The notes: generated from the sequence alone by a model not told the origin. A stretch of 8,919 bases of DNA from Hyphomonadaceae bacterium (GCA_003526465.1 DPWD01000332.1:1-8919); one strand, 5' to 3'. Shown: positions 1 through 6,780, counted from the stretch's first letter. A program made the numbers and translations.

Positions 1-111
1 TCTCAAATGCGATTCCCCTGCCGCAAGGGGGGAGGTGGAACGCTGACTGCCCGCGCCGCTGAGCGCTCGCTCACAATTCTCAAATGCGACGCAAGCTTGG
101 GGGGGAGGAAA
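1..111. repeat. Gene-free left edge with a 12-bp direct repeat
   Basis: This is the stretch downstream of the fadB-like stop codon. TCTCAAATGCGA occurs at 1-12 and again at 78-89, and each copy is followed by CGCAAG and a G-run with GGAGG, so the region looks like a diverged tandem duplication of about 77 bp. CCCCT...AGGGG near 15-31 can form a small hairpin that resembles a decayed version of the C-run/G-run hairpins found elsewhere in the window. No stem followed by a T-run is visible on either strand, so I do not call a terminator. The neighbouring gene on the left lies outside the window. Confidence 0.55.
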
Positions 112-2304
112 CTAAGCCGCTTTCTTCGCCCCAAACCGTTCGTAGAAGCTCTCGCCTTTCGCCGCCATGTCGCGCAGGAGTTTGTTCGGGCGGAAGCGGT
201 CGCCGTATTGGTCGGCCAGGCGATCGGCTTCCTCCACGAATTTCTTCGCGCCCCAGAACAAATCCATGTAGCTGATGCAGCCGCCTGAGTACGGCGCAAA
301 GCCCCAGGCCAGGATCGAGCCCACGTCGGCGTCGCGCGGATCGGTGATCACGCCTTCTTCGAAGCAGCGCGCGACCTCGATGCATTGGCGGAACAGAAAG
401 CGCTTGGTGAGTTCTTCCTTCAGCGCCGGCGGGCACTCTTTCACCTTTGCCTCGATCCTTTCCGAGATGCCGGGCCAGATGCGCGTCGGCTTGCCGTCTT
501 CGCCGTACTCGTAATAGCCCTTGCCGCCCTTGCGGCCGACGCGGCCCTTGTCTTCCACGATCCAGGAAAGCAGGTTCGCGCGCGGATCCTTTTTGTAGTC
601 CTGTTGCGAAAGTTCGGCATTGGTCTTGCCGATCTTGAGCGCGGTATCGAGGCCGACCGAGTCGCTCACTTCCAGCGGCCCCATCGGCATGCCGCATTGG
701 CGGCCAACGTTCTCGATGATCGCGGGCGCAATGCCTTCCATCAGCATTTCGACGCCTTCGGCGGGATAAGTGCCGAAGCAGCGTGAGGTGTAGAAGCCGC
801 GGAAGTCGTTGACGATGATCGGCGTCTTCTTGATTTTCAGCACGTAGTCGATGGCTTTGGCGACGGTTTCATCCGTCGTTTCCTTGCCGCGGATCAGCTC
901 GACCAGCCCCATGCGCTCGACCGGCGAGAAGAAATGTATGCCGATGAAGTTCTTCGGGCGCACGCTGGCTTCGGCAAGGCCTGTAATCGGCAGCGTCGAG
1001 GTGTTGGAGCCGAACACCGCGCTCTCGCCGAGCACCGCTTCTGCTTTCTTCGTGATCTCGGCTTTCAGCGCGGGATTTTCGAACACCGCTTCGATGACCA
1101 GATCGGCGCCCTTGATGTCGTTGTAATCGGTCGACGGCTTGATCAAGGCGAGCAGGGCATCGCCCTTTTCTTTCGTGGTCCTGCCACGGCCGACATCCTT
1201 CTCGACGATCTTCTTCGAATAATCCTTGCCCTTCTCGGCGTTCTCCATCGACACGTCGATCAGCACGGTCTCGACGCCGGCCTTCGCCTGCACGTAAGCG
1301 ATGCCCGCGCCCATCAGGCCAGCGCCAATCACGGCGACCTTCTTCACTTTGGATTCGGGAACGCCAGCGGGGCGATTGCCGCCCTTGGCGAGCGCCTGCA
1401 TCGAAATGAACAGCGAGCGGATCATGCCCTTGGCTTGGGGTGTGTTCGCTGTCTTGACGAAATAGCGGCTCTCGATGCGCAGTGCTGCGTCGAACGGAAC
1501 CTGCACGCCCTCGTAGATGCAGGAAAGAATGTTGCGCTGGGCGGGATAGTTGAGATTGGTCTGCTTCGACACCATGGCGTTGCCGCCGATCGTGATCATC
1601 GCCCCGCTCGGCGAGAACGGGCCGTCCTTGACCCGATAGCCCTTCACATCCCACGGCGCGACCGCTTTTGGGTTCGCTTTCACCCACGCCTTGGCCGCCT
1701 CGATGGTCGTTCCCGCCGGCACGACCTCATTGACGAAGCCGAGGCCCTTGGCTTCCTGTGGCGACTTGTCCGCGCCTTGCAGGATCATCATCGCCGCGTT
1801 CTGCACGCCGATGAGGCGCGGCAGACGCTGCGTGCCGCCCGCGCCCGGCAACAGCCCCACTTTGGATTCCGGCAGGCCGAGTTTGATTTTGGGATTGTCG
1901 GCGACGACGCGGTAATGGCAGGCGAGCGTCATCTCCAGCCCGCCGCCAAGCGCCAAACCCTCGATCGCGGCGGCGACCGGTTTGCCGCAGGTTTCAAGCT
2001 CGCGATAGACGCGGTTGAGCATGAAGCTCGTATCGAACTGGCTCTTGAGTTTTTCCTCGGCGGATTTCGGCGACGCCGCGCCGCGCTCGTTCATCTCGCC
2101 CAGATCGGCGCCGGCGCAAAAGCCGCTCTGCTTGCCCGACGCGATCACCGCGCCCTTGATGGCGGCGTCCGATTTGAGGCGCGCCGCGATCTCGAACAAG
2201 TCCTTGACCACCGCGGCGGTGATCGTGTTCATCGAGCGCCCGGGCACATCGAAGGTGATGAGGGCGATGCCGTCGCTGTCGACGTCTAGCTTGAAGTTTT
2301 CCAT
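112..2304 (-). CDS. fadB: Fused enoyl-CoA hydratase / 3-hydroxyacyl-CoA dehydrogenase (FadB/FadJ type)
   Basis: This 730-residue cytoplasmic enzyme hydrates trans-2-enoyl-CoA and then oxidises the L-3-hydroxyacyl-CoA with NAD+, which are steps 2 and 3 of beta-oxidation. The N-terminal crotonase domain (about 1-200) has the oxyanion-hole stretch GFCAGAD at 61-67. It also has both catalytic glutamates, E124 in ALGGGLE and E146 in GLPESKVG. The NAD-binding domain starts near 321 with GAGLMG at 327-332. Catalytic H457 lies in IHFFSP and its partner is E469. The C-terminal 3HCDH domains fill about 500-720. Length matches alphaproteobacterial FadB/FadJ proteins of about 700-735 residues. I chose ATG 2304 over ATG 2310 because AGAGGA (2316-2311) is then 6 nt away. 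It is the last gene of the run, 2 nt after the DUF559 stop. Its partner thiolase lies just beyond that gene. Chain-length preference cannot be read from sequence. Confidence 0.95.
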   Translation of the reverse strand: MENFKLDVDSDGIALITFDVPGRSMNTITAAVVKDLFEIAARLKSDAAIKGAVIASGKQSGFCAGADLGEMNERGAASPKSAEEKLKSQFDTSFMLNRVYRELETCGKPVAAAIEGLALGGGLEMTLACHYRVVADNPKIKLGLPESKVGLLPGAGGTQRLPRLIGVQNAAMMILQGADKSPQEAKGLGFVNEVVPAGTTIEAAKAWVKANPKAVAPWDVKGYRVKDGPFSPSGAMITIGGNAMVSKQTNLNYPAQRNILSCIYEGVQVPFDAALRIESRYFVKTANTPQAKGMIRSLFISMQALAKGGNRPAGVPESKVKKVAVIGAGLMGAGIAYVQAKAGVETVLIDVSMENAEKGKDYSKKIVEKDVGRGRTTKEKGDALLALIKPSTDYNDIKGADLVIEAVFENPALKAEITKKAEAVLGESAVFGSNTSTLPITGLAEASVRPKNFIGIHFFSPVERMGLVELIRGKETTDETVAKAIDYVLKIKKTPIIVNDFRGFYTSRCFGTYPAEGVEMLMEGIAPAIIENVGRQCGMPMGPLEVSDSVGLDTALKIGKTNAELSQQDYKKDPRANLLSWIVEDKGRVGRKGGKGYYEYGEDGKPTRIWPGISERIEAKVKECPPALKEELTKRFLFRQCIEVARCFEEGVITDPRDADVGSILAWGFAPYSGGCISYMDLFWGAKKFVEEADRLADQYGDRFRPNKLLRDMAAKGESFYERFGAKKAA

Positions 2305-2306
2305 GC

Positions 2307-2819
2307 TCATTCCTCTCGGTGCGGCTTTCCTCCCCCGCTTGCGGGGGAGGCGTCCCGGACAAAGTCCGGGACGGAGGGGGCGCAGCCGGCGCTGCGCTGA
2401 ATCAAATCGAGCGTTGCTTCGAGATTTTTGTAGACGTCATTGTTTTGAACGCGGACGATGCGCCATCCGGCCCGCGTCAGCAGCCAATTGCGGCGCTCAT
2501 CGTGGGCTCGCTCGGCGTCCGTCGCATGCGTCGCGCCGTCAACTTCCACAATGAGTCGCGCTTCGATGCAGGCGAAATCGGCGACGTACGCCAGCACGGG
2601 GTGCTGCCGCCGAAACTTCAGGCCTTTGATCTGTCGACCGCGCAGGCGAGACAAGAGAATCGTCTCGGCATCCGTCATCTTGCGACGCAATCGTTTCGCC
2701 AGCGGCCTTGAGTTTCTCTCACCCAAACGGATGCGCGGCGGCGCCCCCTCCGTCCCCGCTTTCGCGGGGACACCTCCCCCGCTTGCCGGGGGGGAAAGGG
2801 GGGCGCGATCTCGCTCCAT
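2307..2819 (-). CDS. DUF559 (Vsr-like) endonuclease-domain protein
   Basis: This 170-residue protein belongs to the DUF559 family, whose fold is related to very-short-patch-repair endonucleases. Its cellular role is not established. The conserved core runs from about residue 36 to 150: a basic helix ending in RRKMTDAE, then KFRRQHP, YVADFAC, LIVEVDGATH, and near the end a GWRIVRVQNNDV segment. The Asp of VADF (81) and the Glu and Asp of VEVDG (92, 94) are the expected metal-binding acidic residues. The first roughly 30 and last roughly 25 residues are encoded by flanking repeat DNA and both contain PASGGG, so they are probably not part of the fold. ATG 2819 overlaps the thiolase stop (TGATG); a GTG precedes it at 2822. 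The Shine-Dalgarno is weak, so the true start may lie further in. The gene interrupts a thiolase-fadB pair, suggesting insertion. Confidence 0.88.
   Translation of the reverse strand: MERDRAPLSPPASGGGVPAKAGTEGAPPRIRLGERNSRPLAKRLRRKMTDAETILLSRLRGRQIKGLKFRRQHPVLAYVADFACIEARLIVEVDGATHATDAERAHDERRNWLLTRAGWRIVRVQNNDVYKNLEATLDLIQRSAGCAPSVPDFVRDASPASGGGKPHREE
2311..2316 (-). promoter_or_regulatory. Ribosome-binding site that decides the fadB-like start
   Basis: On the minus strand AGAGGA abuts ATG 2310 with no spacer but lies 6 nt before ATG 2304. The second ATG is therefore the more plausible start. The first ATG overlaps the DUF559 stop codon as ATGA, so translational coupling remains possible from either. 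Confidence 0.6.
2325..2383 (+). repeat. Double-hairpin repeat, left inverted copy
   Basis: Two adjacent perfect stems are present. The outer one pairs CCTCCCCCGC (2329-2338) with GCGGGGGAGG (2341-2350). The inner one pairs CGTCCCGGAC (2351-2360) with GTCCGGGACG (2364-2373). The block ends in GGAGGGGGCGC. Its reverse complement matches the copy at 2741-2798, with the first 16 bases identical and the CCTCCCCCGC block identical. It encodes the C-terminal tail of the DUF559 protein and stops just before the fadB ribosome-binding site. Confidence 0.85.
2741..2798 (-). repeat. Double-hairpin repeat, right inverted copy
   Basis: This is the mirror copy of the repeat at 2325-2383, on the other side of the DUF559 core. 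The inner stem pairs GTCCCCGC (2752-2759) with GCGGGGAC (2764-2771). The outer stem begins with CCTCCCCCGC (2773-2782), but its return arm reads GCCGGGGGGG and is imperfect. The block encodes residues of the N-terminal tail of the DUF559 protein, immediately after the thiolase stop codon. Confidence 0.83.
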
Positions 2820-4030
2820 CACACCCGCTCGATCACCATCGCCGTGCCCATGCCCGCGCCGATGCAGAGCGTGACCAGTGCGCGCTGCTTGTCGGCGCGC
2901 TCCAATTCATCGACCATCGTGCCCAGGATCATCGCGCCCGTTGCACCAATGGGGTGGCCCATGGCGATGGCGCCGCCATTGACGTTGACTTTATCCATAT
3001 CGAGATCGAGCGCCTGCACCCAGCGCAGCACTACCGCGGCGAAGGCTTCGTTCAGCTCCCAGAGGTCGATGTCGGATTTCTGCAGCTTCAGCTTCGCCAT
3101 CAGTTTCTTGGTGACGAACTCGGGGCCCAGCAGCATGATCGACGGCTCGGAGCCGACCGAGGCGCCGCCCAGTATTTTCGCGCGCGGCTTCATGCCCAGC
3201 GCTTGGCCCATCTCCTTGGTGCCGATCAGCACCGCGGCGGCGCCGTCGACTATGCCGGAGGAATTGCCGGCATGGTGGACATGGTCGACCTTTTCTACTT
3301 CCGGATAACGCTGCTGGATCACCGCGTCGAAGCCCGGCATCATTTCGCCTTGCATCTTGAAGCTGGGTTCGAGCGCGCCCAGGGATTGCAGCGTGGTGTC
3401 GGGGCGCATGTGCTCGTCATGGTCGAGCAGCGTGACGCCGAGCTGATCCTTAACCGGCACGATGGATCGCTTGAACCGCCCCTCCTTCCAGGACTTCGCC
3501 GCGCGTTGCTGGCTCTGCACCGCGTAGGAATCGAGATCGGTGCGCGAGAAACCATACTTGGTGGCGATCACATCCGCGGCCACCCCTTGGGGCACGAAAT
3601 AGCTCTTGAGCGCGATAGCGGGATCGCTCGACCACGAACTGCCGGTCGAGCCCATCGCCACCCGGCTCATGCTCTCGACGCCGCCGCCGATCGCCATGTC
3701 GGCCTCGCCGGACTTCACCTTGGCGGCAGCGATGTTGCACGCTTCCAAGCCCGAAGCGCAGTAGCGCTCCACCTGCACGCCAGCGACGGTTTCGGCGTAC
3801 CCCGCGTTCAGCACCGAAATGCGCGCGATATTGGCGCCCTGCTCGCCAATCGGAGACAAGCAGCCAAGGTAGACGTCGTCGACCTTCGAGGTGTCGAGCT
3901 TGTTGCGGTCGCGCAGCGCTTCGAGCATTTGCGTCGCCAGGGCGAGCGAGGTTTGCTCGTGCAGCGCGCCGCTTGATTTGCCCTTGCCGCGCGGGGTGCG
4001 CACTGCGTCATAGATGTAAGCTTCAGCCAT
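2819..4030 (-). CDS. Thiolase: acetyl-CoA C-acyltransferase (FadA/AtoB-like)
   Basis: This 403-residue cytoplasmic thiolase would cleave 3-ketoacyl-CoA with CoA to acetyl-CoA and a shortened acyl-CoA, the last beta-oxidation step. The nucleophilic cysteine is C91 in ERYCASGLEA. The other active-site blocks are NEAF at 327-330, H359 in GGAIAMGHPIGATGA, and C389 in LCIGAGMGTA. HHAGNSSGIVDGAAAV near 252-267 is the usual thiolase stretch. Length agrees with the family (about 390-405). ATG 4030 is preceded by GGAG with a 7-nt spacer. The gene is followed by the inserted DUF559 gene and then the fadB-like gene; thiolase and FadB normally form a complex, so these two are probably partners despite the interruption. 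I cannot separate degradative from biosynthetic thiolase by sequence alone; the neighbours favour degradation. Confidence 0.93.
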   Translation of the reverse strand: MAEAYIYDAVRTPRGKGKSSGALHEQTSLALATQMLEALRDRNKLDTSKVDDVYLGCLSPIGEQGANIARISVLNAGYAETVAGVQVERYCASGLEACNIAAAKVKSGEADMAIGGGVESMSRVAMGSTGSSWSSDPAIALKSYFVPQGVAADVIATKYGFSRTDLDSYAVQSQQRAAKSWKEGRFKRSIVPVKDQLGVTLLDHDEHMRPDTTLQSLGALEPSFKMQGEMMPGFDAVIQQRYPEVEKVDHVHHAGNSSGIVDGAAAVLIGTKEMGQALGMKPRAKILGGASVGSEPSIMLLGPEFVTKKLMAKLKLQKSDIDLWELNEAFAAVVLRWVQALDLDMDKVNVNGGAIAMGHPIGATGAMILGTMVDELERADKQRALVTLCIGAGMGTAMVIERV

Positions 4031-4154
4031 CGTAATACTCCACTTCGCGGCGCTCGCCGCGGGTCGCCCTGCGCGGGACCGGAGTCGTCCCCGGCGCGAA
4101 ACGCGCGCCTACTCCGCTGACCGCTCGCGCCGGGCCGGCGCAAGCGCGGCAAAA
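4031..4154. repeat. Intergenic hairpin cluster between osmC-like and thiolase genes
   Basis: This 124-nt gap holds several inverted repeats: GCGGC/GCCGC at 4047-4051 and 4056-4060, GGAGT/ACTCC at 4081-4085 and 4111-4115, and inside the latter GGCGCG/CGCGCC around an AAA-containing loop (4093-4109). CCGCTGACCGCTCGC at 4114-4128 matches CCGCTGAGCGCTCGC at 56-70 at 14 of 15 positions. No T-run follows the stems, so a terminator is unlikely. A repeat-element remnant or an mRNA-stabilising structure is more plausible. The thiolase ribosome-binding site lies at the left end. Confidence 0.5.
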
Positions 4155-4613
4155 TCACTCCTCGACCACCACTTCGCCCTTGAACGAATTGGCGATGAAG
4201 CAGGCTTCGTGCGCTTTGTGGTTCAAATCCGCGATCTCCACCGCGCTCGGGCGCTTGTCGCCGGACCATTCCACGCGCGGCTTGAGCGTGATCTTGGTCA
4301 TCGCCATTTTGCCCTCGGCGTTTTTCGCCAGCACGCCCTCTGGCGCATCGACGTACGCATCGATCACGAAACCGCCGCGGCGCGCGAAATCCAGGAAGAA
4401 CAGCATGTGGCACGAAGCAAGCGCGGCCACCATCAGCTCTTCGGGGTCAGCGGCGTCCTCCCGCGAAAGCGGCGGGCGCACTACGTGGGGGGAAGAAGAA
4501 CCCAAAATCTTGAAACCGCCGTCGAAAGCGATCTCGTGTCCGCGCGAATACTTGCCATCGGTAAAAGGCTGCTCGCCGCGGCGCCAGGTAAGGGATGCTG
4601 TGTAGGTCGACAT
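4155..4613 (-). CDS. OsmC/Ohr-family protein
   Basis: This 152-residue protein is a member of the OsmC family, thiol-dependent enzymes that reduce organic hydroperoxides, including lipid hydroperoxides, in the cytosol. The two redox cysteines are in the expected places: C68 in the helix motif AALASCHMLFFL and C138 in HEACFIANS. E59 in the PEEL motif stands close to the first cysteine, as is usual for the family. The start at ATG 4613 gives the common MSxYTAxLxW beginning and has GGAG 6 nt upstream; an upstream in-frame extension would run into repeat DNA and is rejected. It sits inside a beta-oxidation gene set, where it may remove peroxidised acyl products made alongside FAD-dependent oxidation. 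That role is inference. It is closer to generic OsmC-like proteins than to a clearly recognised Ohr. Confidence 0.9.
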   Translation of the reverse strand: MSTYTASLTWRRGEQPFTDGKYSRGHEIAFDGGFKILGSSSPHVVRPPLSREDAADPEELMVAALASCHMLFFLDFARRGGFVIDAYVDAPEGVLAKNAEGKMAMTKITLKPRVEWSGDKRPSAVEIADLNHKAHEACFIANSFKGEVVVEE

Positions 4614-4640
4614 CACTCGCTCCAGTTTCTTCCCTCGCTT

Positions 4641-4696
4641 GCGCCCGCCCCTATCGGCCCTTCGGGCCACTTCCCCCGCAGGCGGGGGAAGAAAAG
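4641..4696 (-). repeat. Double-hairpin repeat, solo copy
   Basis: This is a third copy of the repeat bracketing the DUF559 gene, here with no gene inside. The inner stem pairs GGCCC (4656-4660) with GGGCC (4664-4668) around TTC. The outer stem pairs TTCCCCCGC (4671-4679) with GCGGGGGAA (4682-4690). It starts with GCGCCC and ends with AAAAG, in the same order and orientation as the copy at 2741-2798. It occupies most of the 102-nt gap between the 86-residue gene and the osmC-like gene. Confidence 0.75.
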
Positions 4697-4715
4697 GACG
4701 GCGCTGCTCATCGCT

Positions 4716-4976
4716 TCACCCCAGCTTCGCGCGCTGAATGGCGCGCAGCCGCAAACGGTTGCGCACTGGCTCGATCGTCGCCGCATCAGCGCCCTGCTTT
4801 TCCAAACCCGCCACCTGCGCCCTCAGGTGTGCGATTTCAGCGTCGAGCACGGCCGCAACAGAGCGCCTTGGATCAACGCCGGGCGGCGGCGCTTTCGGCG
4901 CGACCGCCGCGGGCTTTGCGGGTTCGGCTTTCGCCGGCTTTTTGCTGGCGGCTTCCGGATCGGGCTTCTTCGCCAT
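4716..4976 (-). CDS. Small basic Ala/Pro-rich protein with a short coiled-coil-like tail, function unknown
   Basis: This 86-residue protein is not one I recognise. Residues 1-33 are low complexity and rich in Lys, Ala and Pro (repeated KPA/AKP units), likely disordered. Residues about 39-62 (SVAAVLDAEIAHLRAQVAGLEKQ) have hydrophobic residues at heptad-like spacing and should form an amphipathic helix. A basic Arg-rich stretch follows at 72-84. There is no signal peptide or membrane segment. Its ATG overlaps the stop codon of the acyl-CoA dehydrogenase (TGATG), which implies translational coupling and a possible structural or accessory relation to that enzyme. Codon use looks like that of its neighbours. 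It could be a partner or scaffold for the dehydrogenase, but nothing in the sequence proves this. Confidence 0.75.
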   Translation of the reverse strand: MAKKPDPEAASKKPAKAEPAKPAAVAPKAPPPGVDPRRSVAAVLDAEIAHLRAQVAGLEKQGADAATIEPVRNRLRLRAIQRAKLG

Positions 4977-6763
4977 CAGAACGCCTCCGCATTGAGCGCC
5001 ATCACCGGTTCCGCGCCGCTCTTCAGCTTCGCCAGGTGCGCGCCGGTATCCGGCAGGATGCGGGCGAGAAAATAGCGGCCGGTGGCGAGTTTGGCATCGT
5101 AATAAGGCTCGGCGCCGGCGCGCTTGCCCGCGAGCGCCGCCTTCGCCATCAGCGCCCACATAAAGGCAAGCGCGGTGATGCCGAACAGATTGAGATAATC
5201 GTGGCCGGCGGCGCCGGCATTGTCGAAATTGCTCATGCCATTCTGCATCAGCCACATCGTGCCTTCCTGCAATTGCGCCCTTGAGCTCTTTAAGCCATCC
5301 ACGAACGGCCGCATTTCCGGATCGCCCTCGTGCGCCTCGGCGAACTCGTCGATCTCCTTGAAGAAAGCGAAGATCGCCCGCCCGCCGTTCGCCGCCAGCT
5401 TGCGGCCCACCAGATCCAGCGACTGGATGCCGTTGGCGCCTTCGTAGATCATGGTGATGCGCGCATCGCGCACGAACTGGCTCATGCCGTGTTCTTCGAT
5501 ATAGCCGTGGCCGCCGAAAATCTGCTGGCAATTGGTGGCGTTGGCGTAGCCCTTGTCGGTGAGATAGCTTTTGATCACCGGCGTCATCAGGCCCATGTAA
5601 TCGCCGGCCTTCTCGCGCACTTTTTCGTCCGGCGAGACATGCAGGAGGTCGCCCTGCAGCGCGGTCCAGAAAGCAAACGCGCGCGCGCCTTCGTTGAAGC
5701 TCTTGGAATCCATCAGCATGCGGCGAATGTCGGGATGGACGATAATCGGATCGGCGGGGCCGTCGGGATTTTTTGGGCCCGTGAGCGAGCGCATTTGCAG
5801 GCGATCCTTGGCGTAGGCAGCGCCATTCTGGTAGGCGACCTCCGATTGCGAGAGGCCCTGCAGGCCAACGCCAAGGCGCGCCACATTCATCATCGTGAAC
5901 ATGGCCGCGAGGCCCTTGTTTTCAATCCCGCACAAATAGCCAACCGCGTCGTCGTAATTGAGCACGCAGGTGGAATTGCCGTGAATGCCCATCTTTTCTT
6001 CGATCTTGCCGCACACAACGCCATTGCGCGCGCCTAGCGAGCCGTCGGCGTTCACCAGAAACTTCGGCACGATGAACAGCGAGATGCCCTTGGTGCCGGC
6101 CGGCGCGCCTTCGATGCGCGCGATCACCAGATGGATGATGTTGGAGGCGAGGTCATGCTCGCCGGCGGAAATGAAAATCTTTTGGCCGCTGATGCGGTAA
6201 GTTCCGTCCGCCTGCGGGATCGCTTTAGTGCGCAGCAAGCCTAAATCGGTGCCGCAATGCGGCTCGGTCAGATTCATGGTGCCGGTCCATTCGCCGGTCA
6301 CCAGCTTGGGCAGATATTTCTGCTTGAGCTCGTCGCTGCCGTGCTGGTGGATGGCCTCATAGGCGCCGTGGCTGAGCCCCGGATACATGCCGAACGCCAT
6401 GTTCGAGGACGCCACCATCTCGCTCCAGGCGAGCGCCACGATGTGCGGCATGCCCTGCCCGCCATAGGCAGGATCGCTCGACAGTGCAGGCCAGCCGGCA
6501 TCGACCAATTGCTTATAGGCGTCCTTGAAACCGGGCGGGGTCGTCACCGAACCATCGGCGGCGCGCGTACATCCATGCTCGTCGCCGACCTTATTGAGCG
6601 GCGCCAGCACGCCTTCGCAGAACTTCGCGCCTTCCTCGAGCACCTGCTCGATCAGATCCAGCGGAGCATCGGAAAAGCTCGGCAGGTTCGAATAGCGCCC
6701 GACGTCGAGCACCTCGTTGAGGAGGAAACGGTATTCACGCAACGGGGCTTTGTATGACGGCAT
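4976..6763 (-). CDS. Acyl-CoA dehydrogenase, long form with extra C-terminal domain (DmdC-like)
   Basis: This 595-residue FAD-dependent enzyme introduces the trans-2 double bond into acyl-CoA, the first beta-oxidation step. The domains run as a short N-terminal segment (MPSYKAPLREYRFLLNE), the helical N-terminal domain, and a middle beta domain with NLTEPHCGTD at 164-173. Then come the FAD-contacting QQIFGGHGYIEEHG at 413-426 and the probable catalytic base E441 in IYEGANGIQ. Residues about 465-590 form the additional C-terminal domain found in the roughly 590-600-residue subfamily often annotated as 3-methylmercaptopropionyl-CoA dehydrogenase. That name is homology-based, and the real substrate here is more likely a fatty or branched acyl-CoA. 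ATG 6763 has AGGAG 6 nt upstream. A repeat array lies just before that site. The stop overlaps the next gene. FAD reoxidation would need ETF, which is not encoded in the window. Confidence 0.94.
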   Translation of the reverse strand: MPSYKAPLREYRFLLNEVLDVGRYSNLPSFSDAPLDLIEQVLEEGAKFCEGVLAPLNKVGDEHGCTRAADGSVTTPPGFKDAYKQLVDAGWPALSSDPAYGGQGMPHIVALAWSEMVASSNMAFGMYPGLSHGAYEAIHQHGSDELKQKYLPKLVTGEWTGTMNLTEPHCGTDLGLLRTKAIPQADGTYRISGQKIFISAGEHDLASNIIHLVIARIEGAPAGTKGISLFIVPKFLVNADGSLGARNGVVCGKIEEKMGIHGNSTCVLNYDDAVGYLCGIENKGLAAMFTMMNVARLGVGLQGLSQSEVAYQNGAAYAKDRLQMRSLTGPKNPDGPADPIIVHPDIRRMLMDSKSFNEGARAFAFWTALQGDLLHVSPDEKVREKAGDYMGLMTPVIKSYLTDKGYANATNCQQIFGGHGYIEEHGMSQFVRDARITMIYEGANGIQSLDLVGRKLAANGGRAIFAFFKEIDEFAEAHEGDPEMRPFVDGLKSSRAQLQEGTMWLMQNGMSNFDNAGAAGHDYLNLFGITALAFMWALMAKAALAGKRAGAEPYYDAKLATGRYFLARILPDTGAHLAKLKSGAEPVMALNAEAF

Positions 6764-6780
6764 CGTCTGCTCCTGGTCGG

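Noticed and set aside
934..2289. Long plus-strand open frame of 451 codons opposite fadB
   Set aside because: It lies entirely antisense to a fadB-like gene with intact catalytic motifs. The product is rich in His, Arg, Asp and Ala without any family motif, which is the usual shadow frame in GC-rich DNA.
2325..2373. Strong hairpins as intrinsic terminators
   Set aside because: Neither stem is followed by a T-run on the transcribed strand, and the next gene's ribosome-binding site follows at once. The same structures recur elsewhere as repeats.
2708..3976. Long plus-strand open frame of 422 codons opposite the thiolase
   Set aside because: It is a shadow of the thiolase gene, with no recognisable domain, His/Arg-rich composition, and no convincing ribosome-binding site.
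4209..5075. Plus-strand open frame of 288 codons across osmC-like and neighbouring genes
   Set aside because: It runs antisense across two genes and an intergenic repeat. Its product has no motif and reads through the hairpin DNA.
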